Shown: in pieces, positions 23,546-37,500 of the stretch
Layout of the letters: each line of letters starts with the position of its first letter
How positions within the stretch are numbered: the stretch's first letter is position 1
Origin: Oreocharis arfaki
Taxonomy: Eukaryota; Chordata; Aves; Passeriformes; Paramythiidae
Reading direction: 5' to 3'
DNA: 64,000 bases
NCBI GenBank assembly: GCA_013398015.1
Contig: VZRR01011618.1
Coordinates: 1,536,021 to 1,600,020 of the forward strand
Notes under the pieces: model-generated
Seen by the model: only the letters and a program-made list of their open reading frames with translations
Databases searched by the model: none
Told to the model about the DNA's origin: nothing
Made by a program: the position numbers and the translations under genes

Positions 23546-26500
23546 CTGTGAAGATAAAACATTGCCATTAGCCTCAGCTTATATTAAAAATTGCACCAAG
23601 ATTAGCCAGGAGAGTAAATCACACCCTAGAATCTATTATTCTGCCCATCAAGGAAAACAGCAAAGGTCTGAAGTAGGAGTGAGCCAGGCAACACGAGAAA
23701 GGTACCCAGCCATGTCACTGAATTTCTAGTGGATGATATGTTACTGCCTTAGCACTGTGATAATAGAAAAAGCCAGTCTCTCCACATAGTTCAAAGATTT
23801 CTGAAACATGCTGGGCTCATATGTTTCTCATTTCTGCAAGCAATTCTTCCATGCATTACCATGGGCAACGTACTTAGCCTAAGTGTATGTTAGGAATTAT
23901 AAGCACTAATTTAAAAGATGAAAAGCTTATTACAAAAATAAAATCAGATTCATGCCTCTTGAACTGTACTTAAAAATAATAAAAAAAAAGAAATCCACTT
24001 TACTTCTCTATTTTGGTGTAAGGCAAGGAAAGCTCTGGAAATGAGACAGATACAGTTTAAAGAGTGGAAAATTTTGACAATCTGAACTGGCAAAAAACAG
24101 AGACAGATATAATACCCTACTCTAAACAGTCAACATGTTTGCTTTTTCCCCCAATTAAACTTATTCAATCTTTAGTATTCAGTGAAGGTGAAGCAAAGCT
24201 GTATCATCATCTTCAATATACAGAGCTAAATAGGAATTTAACCAACAACTTCCCCCACCCACCGTAACTGAAAGCAAATGTGAAATCCTTGCTAAGAGAC
24301 ATCCAAGTTTTCCTCAAAAATGTTTCAGATGGAAAAAAAAAATACTTTGGAATCTGAAACAGTGATATTTTAAAGTGAAGAGATTTTACGGTGATTCCAA
24401 GGTCAGCCATCCCATGGGATATCTGTGTAACCCCAAATGTGGCTCTCTCCAGTCCCAAACAATTTACATAAAATTGATCCTGATCAGTACAAGTTCCTTG
24501 GCATGCAGTGGCAATTTGATAGCACACAGTTACAAAAGCCAAGAGGGAGAAAGAGATTAAATTACTATCCAAAACATTTGTAAGTTTGCAGCTTAGGCTG
24601 TTTCACTCCCTTAGATGCTCCACACACAACACACCAGCCAGTGCTTTTTGCACTGCTCTTTTTCACACATCCTCTTCTTGAATAACACATTCTCATCACA
24701 TGAACATATCTTCTGCTTTCAATATCATTCGTGTCAGATTTATATTTTAATGCAAAGAAAAACAGTTCTCAAACTTTCAGCTCTTCTATACATTCATTAT
24801 ATTTCTCTGAATGCTACTGTCTCCCTGATAACTTTTTTTCTTTCTTAAGACTGCCACACTCTTATCCTAGTCTATCTTGTATCACCTTGGCATTTGATGC
24901 TATTTAGTACTATCCATGTGAAAGCCATTTCAACATCTGTAGAATAAAATAAAAAGGAATTTTGCATGGACATGATAGAGCCGTACTGTAGATTGCTATG
25001 AGGGAACAAGTCTGAATGCAGTGTTCTGAAATAACACTTGCTGAATATTCAAAATTTTTGGCTATCTGGACCTCAACTTCATTAAAGAGCTACTTTTGAG
25101 GGAGAACTTCATTTATTTGACCAGAATTTCCTGTGGTATATTTGTTTTCTGTAACTCAAGCAACAAGACAGACTGTGATGTGGGATAGCTGCTCTATGCC
25201 ACATCCAACTCCTAGTACCAATACTAGAGCAACAGCTCTGCATGATGGCAATCTTCAGGGACAGAGGCTGTTCCCCTGCCTAGTCCACAACAAGGAAGGT
25301 GACCAGGAGAAAGGGAGCCTGGCAGTGACAGAGACACTGATCACCAGGTGTCGTTCTGCCCCCTTGCCCAGCAATATCCCGTGCTGGCTAAAGCCGTTCG
25401 AAACACACATCTTCAGTAGCAGCTCCACTTCTCATGTGGCTCCAGTGACTTGTACACAGCTTTTGCAATTTTGCAATTGCTCCACCCCTTTTAGAAAAAT
25501 GTGCTGTCTGTCACACCATCAGCTGTTGAACCCACACTGTTTTCCATCCTATCAGCAATGACAGGATATCAGCATCATCCTCTCTGTTAAACCCTTCTGC
25601 TGGAATATGAATTGATTTTTTCTTCTGTTTTTTTCAGGAACCTAACGCCCCTAGAATCTGTAAGACAGGCTGGTTCAGAGGGGAGTCCCATCAAAGTCAG
25701 TCATCATTTTCAGAGTAACTTTGACAGTGCCTATTAACATCAGGCACACTCCGAGCAGCTTCCATTATTGGATGGTGATGTTGATGAAAGTGTCATTAAA
25801 GCAATAATGATGCATAAAATTCCTGATACAAAATTCCAAATTTGCTTACACAGTCCCTAGAAAATATAAAAGCCATAACGGGATTAAAGTATTTTATTAC
25901 TTCAAAACAAAAATCGCAAGAAGTTTTTTTTTAATGCAAGTTTTAAGACTTATCAATCATTTACTTGCATTAGGATTTTTTTCCATTGAAGTTTGTGGAA
26001 TATTCTGAACTGGGGAAACAAAAACAAGTCCTATTTTCTTCACCCAAGAAACTGAGATAGGGCACTATACTTTTTCTTATGGAAATTCAAACTACACTTG
26101 TCACAGTTATGTGATAGACTGCTAGAAGATTTGGGCTTAGCTCCCAAACCATGACCAATCTGTCGTCTCCCACTGCAGGCTGAGAGAGCTGGTACCAGGA
26201 GATAATCAGACATCAATTAATTGTTACAATCTGTCAGAAGGAGGAACCCTCCAAATCAGAAGGAAGAATCAAGTTCCTAAGAAAGTCCCCCAAAAAGCGC
26301 CCACAGGGGATGGCTGACCTCTGCTGATGGTATAATAACTCTGCAAGAAGCAGCTCATGTAGATGACTGCCCAAGGACCTGAAGGAGTGTGGGAGTTGCA
26401 AGGATGTGATAGATCCCTTTTGTGTCCAAGGAAAAAAAGGTCAGTGACTTCAATAGTAAATTTAAGTTATGTTGCTTTATTTTGAAGAAATAACACTGCA

Positions 26501-28625
26501 GCCTGGGGGAGAAGACAGGGAAATGATGAACATCTCAATTCTCATGAGTGTCTCTGGTGCACAGCTGGGTCAGCCCACCAGCTCACACACATCCTAAATG
26601 CCTTACACACAGTTCTTACACCACAGGGTAGGCTTACAATAAAGGGAAATCATGATTTCCTGGTACTCATCTGCTGGTTACCCTCAGTCTACACCACTAA
26701 GTCAAAAGAAAGGCTCTCTGAGCCAAAATGAAGCTTAGATTAGGCAGGCAAGAGAGCTTAGAAACCTAGTGAACCAGATGATGGATTTCTCTTGAAGCAT
26801 GGCAGATACCATTTTCTTTTATAAAACGCCCTTGCATGACAGATTGTTACTGAACAGCTCCCCAAGATAAGTGGGTTTAATGATGAACTGTTGATTGTTT
26901 CATGTATAGAGGAATGAAGAAGTGCCTTTGATAAAGGGCAGCATGGAAGAATACATAAAGACCAGAGGGAAGAGAGATATAATTATCTACCTGTCCACAT
27001 TATTAAAACACCCCCTTGGTTCTTGGAGACACTGTAAACTACATTCATTATTTAAGAGTCCAGTTTGTTTTCTTAAGTTTCATTGATTCTTGTGAACAGT
27101 AAGACAGCTTTGCTGTTTACATCCTGACCTTACCAGTATCTCAGGTCCACTGTTTACAACACCTTGAACACGGAATCTAATGGTCATAAAATTCCCAAAT
27201 GGAGAACCACCAACTGAAATTTTATATTTCACCTGAGGAGCCAGTTGCTGTTTGGATTTCTGTTCAACAGCAACATTTTTACAACACAGCCCTCAGGCAG
27301 GGTCTAACTGCACATCAGCTTGGGTGCAGAACAGCATTATTGTGTGTGCCAAGTGTCCTTAAGGGAACTGCTATTTTTTAACACCCTGAATAGGTCACTT
27401 TGCTGACTAACACCAGCTGTACCAGCACCACTACACCCAGCTGTACTCACACCTCCTGAGTGCCAGCCTGCTGCAGGATGAACACACAGGATTAAGCATC
27501 CTGCCAACTAATTACTCCCCCAAACGAAAAAAAAAAAAAGCCTCCAAAAACAAAAGAAAAGAAAACCCAGTGACAACAAGGGATGAGTTGTTTCCACTGC
27601 CTCTAAATACACTTATTGAAAGTACAGCCCACAATAGGTCTGTAATAACTAAATGTCTAAAGCTCCACAATTATCAAGCTTCAAGCAGCCCTTTACATGC
27701 AGATTCAGCTCCTATCACTACATCACTCAACAAACAATTACAGCAAGAGTCGGAAGCTTCTCCGTGAAGTCAGCCATACTCCGTACCAGGGAGCAGCTCT
27801 TCTCTGCCCCAAAGTTCCTCTGTGCAGTATCATGTACAGGGCATGGGCCTTCACAATTATTCACCATTAATATGACATTGCTTTAGCTGTTCCTCTGAGA
27901 TCATATTTCCATTACACAAGATGCTGTACAAACACTAGGGGAATGTGGGGCTGCATCTTACCAAAAGAACCCAAGTGGGAGAAGCTGCCAACACTGTCAC
28001 TTTCTTTATAATCTTTATTTTTTTCAACCTAGGAATTCAAAGGAAGCTAGCTCACCTTTGAGCCTATCCAGAAACACATCTGGAGACATTTTTCCTATTC
28101 CCAGTTCATATTTTAACATACAATTAATGAGATTTAATAGATCATGTACTAGTTTCAGACAGTTCATTCATTGCTTCCATGGCTGAATGAAAGCAGCTGA
28201 ATAATCCTTCAAAAGACAAGTAAACCCCAAATTCATTCCAATATAACAAGCACAGAAGAAAGCAACTTATAAGTTAGTTTTGCCCAGTGTTGCTCACTGT
28301 TTTCTCACAGCTCACTTTTAACAATCTTGTATAACCTGATGTAACAGAAGCATTGCATAAGAAAAGTCATGCTAACAGGAGGACTAAAGCACTGCTGGTG
28401 CTGAAGAACTGGCATGAAGACTGAAGATATACACAGTGGTTTAAAATTTAATGTCTGCTCTTTAGCAGTTAGCATCCTTTTATGTCTTGACATTAATATT
28501 TAATTTTATTTTGTTTAAAAGCACTACAAACCAACTTGTTTGCTCAATGAGAAGATTAAAGCACACTTGTTTTTATTTACTCAGGCACTGATCTGCTTTG
28601 AAGTGGAAACCCAATGAGGTCCTAC
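23546..28625 (-). other. SLC49A4 intron 4
   Basis: A 5.1-kb intron. It includes GC-richer, repeat-like blocks at about 25.13-25.56 kb and 26.12-26.42 kb that I could not assign to a family. Short A-runs occur near 24.33 and 27.53 kb. No exon was recognised. Confidence 0.9.
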
Positions 28626-28755
28626 CTTAAGAGTCTGCAAAAACTTCTCCTGTAGCTGAGCCTCTGGCTTGCTGCAGCCACGCTGGGGGGGAAAGGAGGG
28701 CGCGAGGGGAAGTAGGCCAGCGCTGCAGAAAGTATCAGGGAAACCATTCCAAATT
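28626..28755 (-). CDS. SLC49A4: SLC49A4 exon 4 (TM6 and central cytosolic loop)
   Basis: This 130-nt exon has acceptor cttag and donor GTAGG. It starts with AA, completing glutamate from exon 3. It encodes FGMVSLILSAALAYF (membrane segment 6), a proline-rich turn PSRPPFPPSV, then the basic AAASQRLSYRRSFCRLL, which is the central cytosolic loop between the two six-helix halves of the transporter. It ends with AG, which makes serine with the first base of exon 5. In the human protein, lysosomal proteolytic processing has been reported, but nothing in this exon by itself identifies the cleavage site. Confidence 0.96.
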
Positions 28756-30591
28756 CTAAGCAAGAGGGCAAAGAAAAACAAAACCAAGAACAGATGTTAG
28801 CATTGAAAGACTTATTTCACTGCAATGCTGTTATCAGCCAGCCTCCAAGGCATAAATCCCACCACAAGCGCTTGACTGCTCCTGACAACAGAATTCCGTA
28901 ACTTGAAGGAGAAATTTCTTTCTCCTTCCAAAAACAAGATTTCAAATTGAGATGGAGAATCAATGAGACTGGCAGTCTATTCCAGTGATAGGTGCTGCAG
29001 AGAACCAGGCTCACACACAGGGAACTCAGTGAAGCAAAAGGAAAGCTTTTGCTTTTTCTCTGCAGAGAGAACTGCAATATGAGGATTTGGCCACGTTTCC
29101 TTGTGATGGAAGTAACTCAGTGCAGGTAACAGCATGATAGAGACTTTAAACAGATGGGACAGGGGAAGCCCCAGGGCATGGAATAACAATTATTCATTGC
29201 ATAAGATGATGAAGGCAAACAAAAGGTCAAGCAAGGCAGCAGTTCCAACACAAACAGTTCTACATGGCAACAGAATACAAAGAGCAAAGTGCAGCAGCAG
29301 CCATGGCTCAGGAACAGAAAAAGTACAGGAAAGAGGGGGGAAAAAAGAAAGAATACAGCTGTTTGTGGATGCTCTGCTTGTTTAGCAGCAGGTATTCCAA
29401 ACCTTTGAAAAATTTCATAGCAGAAGTTTGGACATGAGCTTGAAAAGTGATGAGCACTTCACAGAAAACAGTTAAGTCCCAGGAGCAGGCATTCTGAAGA
29501 GAAACAACTCTACCTGCAGCCAGTCTAATTAATTTGTTCTACAGGCCTTTTACAATGTATATCATGCTCTCCACAGTCCTCAATCCCAGTATTTCTCCTA
29601 TCCCCTTTGAAAACAAGATTCTTTGTGGCTAGAGACAAAAATGTATAGCTGAAGTGTGCTATCTTAAAAGAACTTGTGATCTTATAACAAAGAAGTTTTC
29701 ACTGACACCACAAATAAATTCCAGCAGAGCTGGATACTCAATTGCCTTAATTTTCTTTTTTTCTTCTCTTTTTTAATAAATCAATATGAACATGGCACTT
29801 TGCCAGGTCTTCTGCTAAACTAGAAGAAAATAAATTCAGGAAACTGAAAAGTAAATAACACTCAGAGTCTAAATGGATCAGCTGGAGATGGGGAAGGGAA
29901 ACGAATGCTTCTATTTGGCACATGGGAAAAAAGGCATATCGAGAGTGTGACAATGCCATTTTTCATGATCAAATACCAAAGGATTCATTTTGAATTACGT
30001 GGTGTCTCTTCCTGCTGTGGTGTAACTGCATGTTTTGAGGGCCAAGGGCACTTTAACTAGACCTTCTCACTCCTCTGCTCTCCAGAAAATAGACTGATTT
30101 TTATCTTTGTGCACATTGTTTTGGAGACCATGAGCAGTGCATAAAGAACTGGCTGTAACTGATCATCCCAGATCTAAGAAAGGGATGAGATGCTCTGTCA
30201 CTAGAGGGTGATTCTAGACAGCTCTTTAGTAAAAGCTGTTTGTCCCCCCTCCTGCCTTCAGTCTACATACAGGTTCAAAGTTATACATATGTACATGCAT
30301 ACCCACATTTTAATCACATATTAAAGGAAGATTTAAGACTGCAGACACGTATAGCCAATCAAGAATGTGGTCACACAAACCCATCAATTTTGTCCAAGGT
30401 ACTCATTATTTAGCTTCGTTATACTGCAATGCTGTAAGGCGAAAGGCCAGGTTTTTTTCTGAAGAATGATACCACATTGATAATTTTAAGTCATAGAAAT
30501 ATTTCGTAAAAGGTGCCCATCTGGGGCCTCATCTATGCACTGCCTCAAGATTTCTGCCATTCAAATTGCTGTAGTAGGAGCAGTATAGTAA

Positions 30592-30613
30592 CCCCCCCCC
30601 TTTTTTTTTTTTT
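30592..30613. repeat. C9-T13 homopolymer junction
   Basis: Nine C followed directly by thirteen T. This is a low-complexity site prone to length errors. Confidence 0.95.
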
Positions 30614-31507
30614 AATTATTAAGTTCAGCATGCTGTCCTTGTAGTACCTTCTTGAAATTCTTTAATGTTTCCCAGTGTTATACTTCACAGGCTAACAAAT
30701 TTTCCTACAAAGATCTGCTCTCATGCACAAAAGAAATGTGCAGAATTCATTCTGGAAATGAAAGCATTTCGATCTGTTGAAGAATATGAGTTTTCAGTCC
30801 CATTTTAGCTTTGTATACAATACTTACACCTCTATCAAATGTCCAGATACTGCCAAACACATCTGATTTCTTACATATTTAAATCCTTCCTCAATAGGAA
30901 ACCTACACTCTTATCTCCATCATTTACTTTACCAGACTAGAGGAAGAGGAATACAATCTAAAACTTTTCCTGGGCACGTAAGCAGTGAGTAAAAGTAAGC
31001 AAAATCGAGAAGGTAAGAAACAGGTCAATGCTGAGAGTGAGGGAGCTGCAGTCACAAGAGGGAAGCTCTTCTGCAGGAGCTACCAGCTTCTCAACAGTGC
31101 AATGGATGCGCTCAAGCAGAGCGAAGCACTTGGAATGGGGCAAGTCATAAATTAGTGTGCAGAGACACAGACATGTACATGGATCTCTTGTTGAGGAGTG
31201 AAACTGGTATGCTTCACAAAAGCTGGGTACCACACCACAGTGCCTTGTGACGTGAGGGATGCCTGCATCTTAGCCTAGGAAGCAGGCAGCCCGATGCTTG
31301 TGTAAACCCCAAACAGACAAAAAAAAAGAAAGGGGAAAAAACCCAAGAGGTTTACAGAGCCACAAGCCTCCTTGATACAAAGTAATTTTCCTTCAGACAG
31401 GCTACTCATTGCACAAAAACCGACCCAATCCCAGAAACCCCCCCCTCTCCACCTTGTTCTGTAGGAACATTCCAGGGGGCGTGGGGGCCCCTTACACACC
31501 AACAAAC

Positions 31508-31536
31508 TTTTTTTGTTTGTTTGTTTGTTTTTGTTT
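31508..31536. repeat. (TTTG)n simple repeat
   Basis: Seven T, then several GTTT units, with one expanded T run near the right end. Confidence 0.9.
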
Positions 31537-34285
31537 AGACAAATATTGATTTTACAATGATATGTATGAAAGCACAAGCTCTGGCTGCAGTCCAGAATAA
31601 TTCATGCTTCCTTATGCAATTCAGGTAATACAATTCAATCCTGATTTGCTACATCTGTACTACTTGAGCTGTGAACCAGAATGTGCAGCGACACAGATGA
31701 CACAGAAAGAGGCTGTGGCAATTCAGCTGAGCTCTTAGTCCGTGTTTGAGATAAAGGAACAGCACTTTATTAAAACACAGAAAAGACTGGAGTTAACAGA
31801 GCAATTTCAGAATGGGTTTATAAGCAATTGCTTCGTAATCATGTTTGAGCTTAAGTCCTTGGAAAATTTGCACACTCTTGGCACACTACTGATCCCAAGT
31901 TAACAATTCACATCATTACTGTCTTTTAAAAGACATCATCTAACTTTTGGAGGCTGCTTATTTAACGCTAGCTTACACACAAGCAACAAGCTCATTAGAA
32001 ATGCAGAGTGCTTACCCTGTGAAACTGGCTTTCCTGCAGTATCCGAAAGGAGAACTCACACCAAACCTGACCACACTTGCTCAGGAAGTGGGAAAGCGGG
32101 ACATTTGAGCCCAGCTCCTTGTTCTTCTAAATTCTGCAAAACCTTTACTACTAATCTGTGAAGTAAATTTGACCCAAGTTTTCTGCCCAGCTGTTTAAGG
32201 GGACAAATACTACCCTACCACACCTACCAGGTGTTTTTTGTCCCACAGGTGAACAGAGCCGACTGTTCACCATCACCCACCATGAGGCAGCCATCCTTCC
32301 ACCTCTGGAGCCCATGCAACACAAGAGAGCACAGGGAAGCAGTCAGCAGGGACCTTGTGCCTTCAGCCCTCCAGGGAAACAGGGCTGAGGTGAGACAGAA
32401 CAAATCTCATGAGGATTCAAAGCAAACTCCTCTTCGACAGTTCTTCGCCATTTTAAACCAGTTGGAGGTTTTCCACCACCACTGTGATTCACTGCAGGCC
32501 AGCAATGTTCACAAAGCAGCTGTCATTGTCTGAACAGCTACAGGGGTTGCAGCTCCTGAAAAGACATATCCCATAGGACACAAGCAGAAGGAAACCATCT
32601 CTGTTCGAAGTTATCTTGATGACCAGTCATCTCTGGTTAAAGTCTTTCAAATATTAAGTGAGAAATACAGATGCCCCACAAAACACAGTTCCTAGGAAGC
32701 TGAAGAGCTGCTGTAGGATCATCTCTTGCTGGGACCAGTGATCCCAAACAGGTCGAAAAGGGTGTTCCCACACCCTTGCCAGCTCAGAAAGGTAGAAAGA
32801 GCCATGCTGAGACATGGGGCAGGCAAGACCTGAACTGTCATGGCAAAATCCATCCCTGTTTCTGAGGAAAATGCTTAGGAAAACCTCCCAAAAGAGAACA
32901 GAAGAGAATGTGAATCCAATGCGCTGCTCAAAGAAACATTTTTAGTGCTACCAGACTCAAAACAGTGGTTTCAAGCACAACACGGTACTTCCTTAGGCAG
33001 ATGAATTCTTCCCTCTCCATGGAAAATCTGCAGAGGGAGAGCTAATTGCTAGGGTTTTCCTCCCCTAATCTACTGCTCCTCAGGACAAAAGGAGCTTGCT
33101 TTCATTCTTCCTTCATTCACACTAGCCATTTTCATCTGCCACTAGATTTTCAGAGCCTAACACCATATTTACTTGTGAAAAAGGCTTAGCCAAACCTGAA
33201 TTTCCTTGTTGTTTCATCTGAGTCCAGTAAAAAGTAGGTTACTCAGAAATACTTGCTGAAGTCATGATTCTAATTCTATTACACTTCTTTAAAACAAACA
33301 TTAAAGTGGCCCTCACCCAACAGGAATCTTAACTTGACAAATTTCTGTAAGAATAACGTCCAGGAATAAATGATCACAAACAGCTAGCTAAATCCCCTAA
33401 ACCTCCATATAAACTACACAGTATGTATACCTTACGACTTCCGGAACACTTAGGACTAACTCCTGGCTGAATTTCAGAGGATGCAATTACAAGAGGGGAA
33501 AACCCCTATCAGATGTGCAACTCTTAATGCTGTACCAATTTATATCCACTAAAAATCAGAATGTAGACACTTAAACCACTTAACCAAATCTGTTTCCCTA
33601 AAGGTTGCTGCTAATTTTCCTAAGTGACAGGAAGAGGCATAGAAGCCATTGCAATAAAAAGAGCAAGGACATAAAATCCAACTTTTATCAGGTGAATTTT
33701 ATGTCAGTGATTTTTTCCACTAAACCATTGTCACTTCATTGAAATTGCTCACCAGTAAAAATGATGTAGTGTTAGTTAAAAACAAAACCTATTGTGTTTT
33801 AATTTCAATGTTAGATTCTTAAATACTAATAATCTAATCACATTTGAAAGGCACATGCAGGTCATAAATTAAGGCTCAGTTAATGAAGGAAAGAATTTAA
33901 AGCCAAAAGACTATTGGATTTCCATCCTTACAGAAACAGCAGAAGAAACCCAACTTGTCATGGAAACATACTTTTAATGAAAATTCAATAAGCAAAAACC
34001 AGTTTGGGAGCTCAGGGAAACTGTAAAAAGACATTTCTCCCAAGATCAGCTGATACAAACAATTGAATTATTTCCTTTGGAGTCAGTCTGTACAAAAGGC
34101 AACTTTAAAACCATTCCTACACAAAAGAAAAAAAAAAATTAAGCCTCCTGACTTAACGATTTTCCCTCAGCCAGAGACTAGTTCCTGTGCAAGCCATCCA
34201 CTAGAGGGTAGCGGTTCTCAAGCACCAACCACACAGGAAAGCATGCACATTTTCTATGATTTTAAGAGTTGTGGTTGACCCGCAC

Positions 34286-34548
34286 CTGCATAGAGCACGG
34301 CCTCGATGCGGTCCTTGATGTGCTGCGTGCTGCCCTGTGACACCAGGTGAGCGGTGCCGTTGGGCGGTGGCACCACCAGAGGCCCCACCAGGAAGGCGCC
34401 AGCAGCGCCCAGGGAGTTGAGCAGCGAGGCGATGGCCGTGGCCGTGGCGCGCTCGTCCGGGGAGAACCACGTCGTGGACAGGAACGGAGCCGCGTTCATC
34501 ACCGTGGGCCCCGCCAGGCCGTTTAACAGCTGCCCGCTGTGAATCAGC
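34286..34548 (-). CDS. SLC49A4: SLC49A4 exon 3 (TM4, TM5, glycosylation loop)
   Basis: The largest exon in the window, 263 nt, runs from acceptor tttcag to donor GTGCGG. It encodes 87 full codons from LIHSGQLLNGLAGP to HIKDRIEAVLYA, plus a final G that starts the next glutamate codon. NGLAGPTVMNAAPFLSTTWF forms membrane segment 4, and the stretch from ATAIASLLNSLG to FLVGPLVV forms segment 5. After it comes an NGT sequon, matching the asparagine reported to be glycosylated in the human luminal loop. Compared with my memory of the human protein, the loop between NGT and HIKD is one residue shorter. The exon is strongly GC- and CpG-rich compared with the AT-rich introns on both sides. Confidence 0.97.
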
Positions 34549-37500
34549 CTGAAAGAGAGAACAGACCACGGCCATTTGGATGACAATGGCTTGCTGGGGG
34601 TTTTTTTTAACTAAAAAGGCATGTGAGATATTGAGCGCTGGAGATGGAGCTGCTGCACAAAGAAATGAAAGTCCTGTGCAAAAGAAGGATATTCTATACA
34701 CTAAAAGAAGCCCAATTAGATTGATTTTAAGAATCCGGAGCTACTCTGATCTCATTACCTCATATAAATGGAGAGGCAAATGTTCTCTTCAAAGCAGAAA
34801 AGGAAAACGGAATAAAAGGGATTTTCTTTGCAGCAAAAAAGGTATCGTGACAGGATATAAAAGTAGAAAAGGTGTAGTAGCAGAAAAGCTTTAAATTACA
34901 AACATTGTAAACCTGACCCCTTGCCTGCATCAATCCCAACAGAAGATTTAAATTAGTTATGGCAGATCCAAATTTGAAACACTTCCGCAAAATACTCTGC
35001 ATATTTTTTCACTGCATTATTTATTTTTATTTACGCACTCAGATGAGCTCTATGTGCCTACAGATGAGAAGGCCGGGCTGTTAGGGTTTCCAAGAGAGTC
35101 ATCTTCTCCAGCAATCTGGCCATTCTCAACATTCTGCTGAAACAGCCAAGTAAACCCAGATTTTTCTCGTTTTTCACACTCATTGGGATTTAACAGATAA
35201 GGCTGGTGACAGAACAGAGATAGTACTTCCAAGCAGTGAAGTCTCTGCAAAGTTTGGCTTAATATTAGTACAATGAACAAACACAGAAAGGACTTTTTGA
35301 AGGCTCTCCTACACGTGGAATTCAGTCAGAAATCTTCCACTTTGACTTTTCCAAAAAGCCATCAGCCATGGAAGGCAAAACTGTGCCGGAATTTATATAA
35401 AAACTTCATGTCTAAAAAACAGCTAGAAAGTCAAACGAGATATTGCAACCCTCCAAAGTAAATCTATTCATTGTGCAATAAAGTGGTGGCAGATGATATT
35501 TTCAAGTGGGCGGTGTTTTTCTAACCATAGCAAAAACTCAGTGTTATTGCTGCAAGACTTGAGTTGTGAGACATAAAAAGCTACGGCCTGAAAATGGGGA
35601 AACATAAGCCAGCATTTAGGCAGTGTTTCAAGCCACAAATGGCTGAAAAACATACAGTGTAGCAGGAGTTTTTTAAAGCACACAAAGGAAAGAAAAATGC
35701 AAAAGAAATGCCTACAGACTCTTTATCGAATTAACAAGATAGATTGCAATAGAAAGGAATAGATGCTACCAATTCTCAATGGATTAGAAATTAAATTTTT
35801 AAACAAAATTTATAAAAAACATACAGAAAAAAAAATCTCTATTACATATCATTTAAAGGAAACATTTTCTGAGCTGCGTCAGAAATAATATCCACTCTTA
35901 CTTATAAGCAATTCAATGTTTGGGGGTTTTTTGAGGTTTTTTTTTTATGCTCACATAGAAAGGACAGATGTCATTACTGGTGCTGATGATGTGCTTCAGA
36001 TGGACATCACCAACGTATGGTCAGGCCTTTTTAATGCTTCTTAAACTGTCACACACACTAAACCAAAATGAAATAGTTTTAAGTAAATAAAAAGCACTAC
36101 ATAAACAACTCTCTGGTATAGTTTTCTGAAAGACACATTACATCCTTCCCCTATGGGTAATCTCCAGTGTACTCAGGACAAACCAAGGTATCCTTGTGCA
36201 CTTTGGTAGTTTTATTCTACTTATCTCACTACAGTAAGTTATTCTCAAATTTCTCCTAAAATGTTCCAGATTATTTGCAGAGCTTTGGCACATCCCCAAA
36301 AAACAACTGCATTTCAGTAGCAAGTGAGGTAACTACTGCAACATACAAAGATTTTATTTTAGTATTTCCTCTTGCTCCAAAGTGAATTTAATGCTTAAAT
36401 TGTGTTTTTGTTATTGTATGTTTGGAAAACTGTGTCACCACAAAATAACCTTTATAGCTTTGGGTGCCATACTGCCACTTCTGTTCACTGACACCACTAC
36501 GATATTATTGTTTTAATTCAAATATGCCTCCTCTGTAACCATCCTAATGACAAATAAAACTCACTAAAATCAGAAAAAAGTACAACAGCTCTGCAGCACC
36601 TGTGATCATGGAGGCACTTCATCTGATAGAAGAAAAAGAGTTTTGTAAAAAGACCCTAAACAAACCACCAAACAAACCCCCCCAATTTATATATTGTGAA
36701 AATTACACACACATATTCTTACCATGTACTTCAGATTTAGATTATGTCTATCAAACTCCATCATCTGAGTAAAGCTCTATAACCAATCTCTATACTCGAG
36801 GGAGCAACAAATGTTAATTTTACTTTGCAGATCCCAAGGGAGAAAGCAGCACCTTAATCCAGAATTTTAATTCTATATTACCTTTCTGTCTTTGTTGGTT
36901 TGGGTTTGTTGTGGTGTTTTTTCCAAAGGGTGAGCCAATTTTGCCTCTCTCAAGGTGTCTTCTGTTGATGGTTTCCTGGCTGCTCTCTCTCCAGCCTTCT
37001 CTGGGCTGCTGTGCTCTGTTCCCACGGATTTGCCTTTCCATCTGCATTTTTGGCATTTACCAAGCCTGACACTATCATCGAGGGTAAAGCATCTCTTATC
37101 TTCATATTGTTTAATTTCTCAAGTCTAACATATTTGAGTTAATAAACACTATTTTCAGACTAAATTGCCATCAACACACGGACTACTACCTCAAATATCT
37201 CTGCATATGATAACAGCCTAAACCCTATTTTATCTCTTTTTCAATACTGGCTTGAATTAAGCTACTTTTTCCTGAGAAAAAGATTATTTGCATGGTTCTT
37301 CTGCACATCCTTAACTCATTTCCCCAGAGAGGCAGGGACGAGAGATTCAAAATGCAATTCAGAGCATTTACTAAGCTGCTGCTCTGGGAGATGTATGTAG
37401 CAGCTGCTCCACCTGACAGAGAAATATGAACACAACAGTACTGGTGGCTTTTTGCTGTTTGTTACAACATCTTATCAGCACTGCACTAGATTTTGGTCTC

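Larger units (their letters stand above)
28756..34285 (-). other. SLC49A4 intron 3
   Basis: A 5.5-kb intron with a C9T13 homopolymer junction and a TTTG repeat (both listed). No exon or recognisable transposon was seen. Confidence 0.9.

Noticed and set aside
25133..25561. Plus-strand open frame of 142 codons in intron 4
   Set aside because: It lies antisense to the gene in a GC-richer, possibly repeat-derived patch with no recognisable motif.
34201..34701. Second minus-strand frame of 166 codons across exon 3
   Set aside because: It is an out-of-phase reading of the GC-rich exon 3 (with VHDVVLPGRARHGHGHRLA-like composition). The real frame is the one matching SLC49A4.
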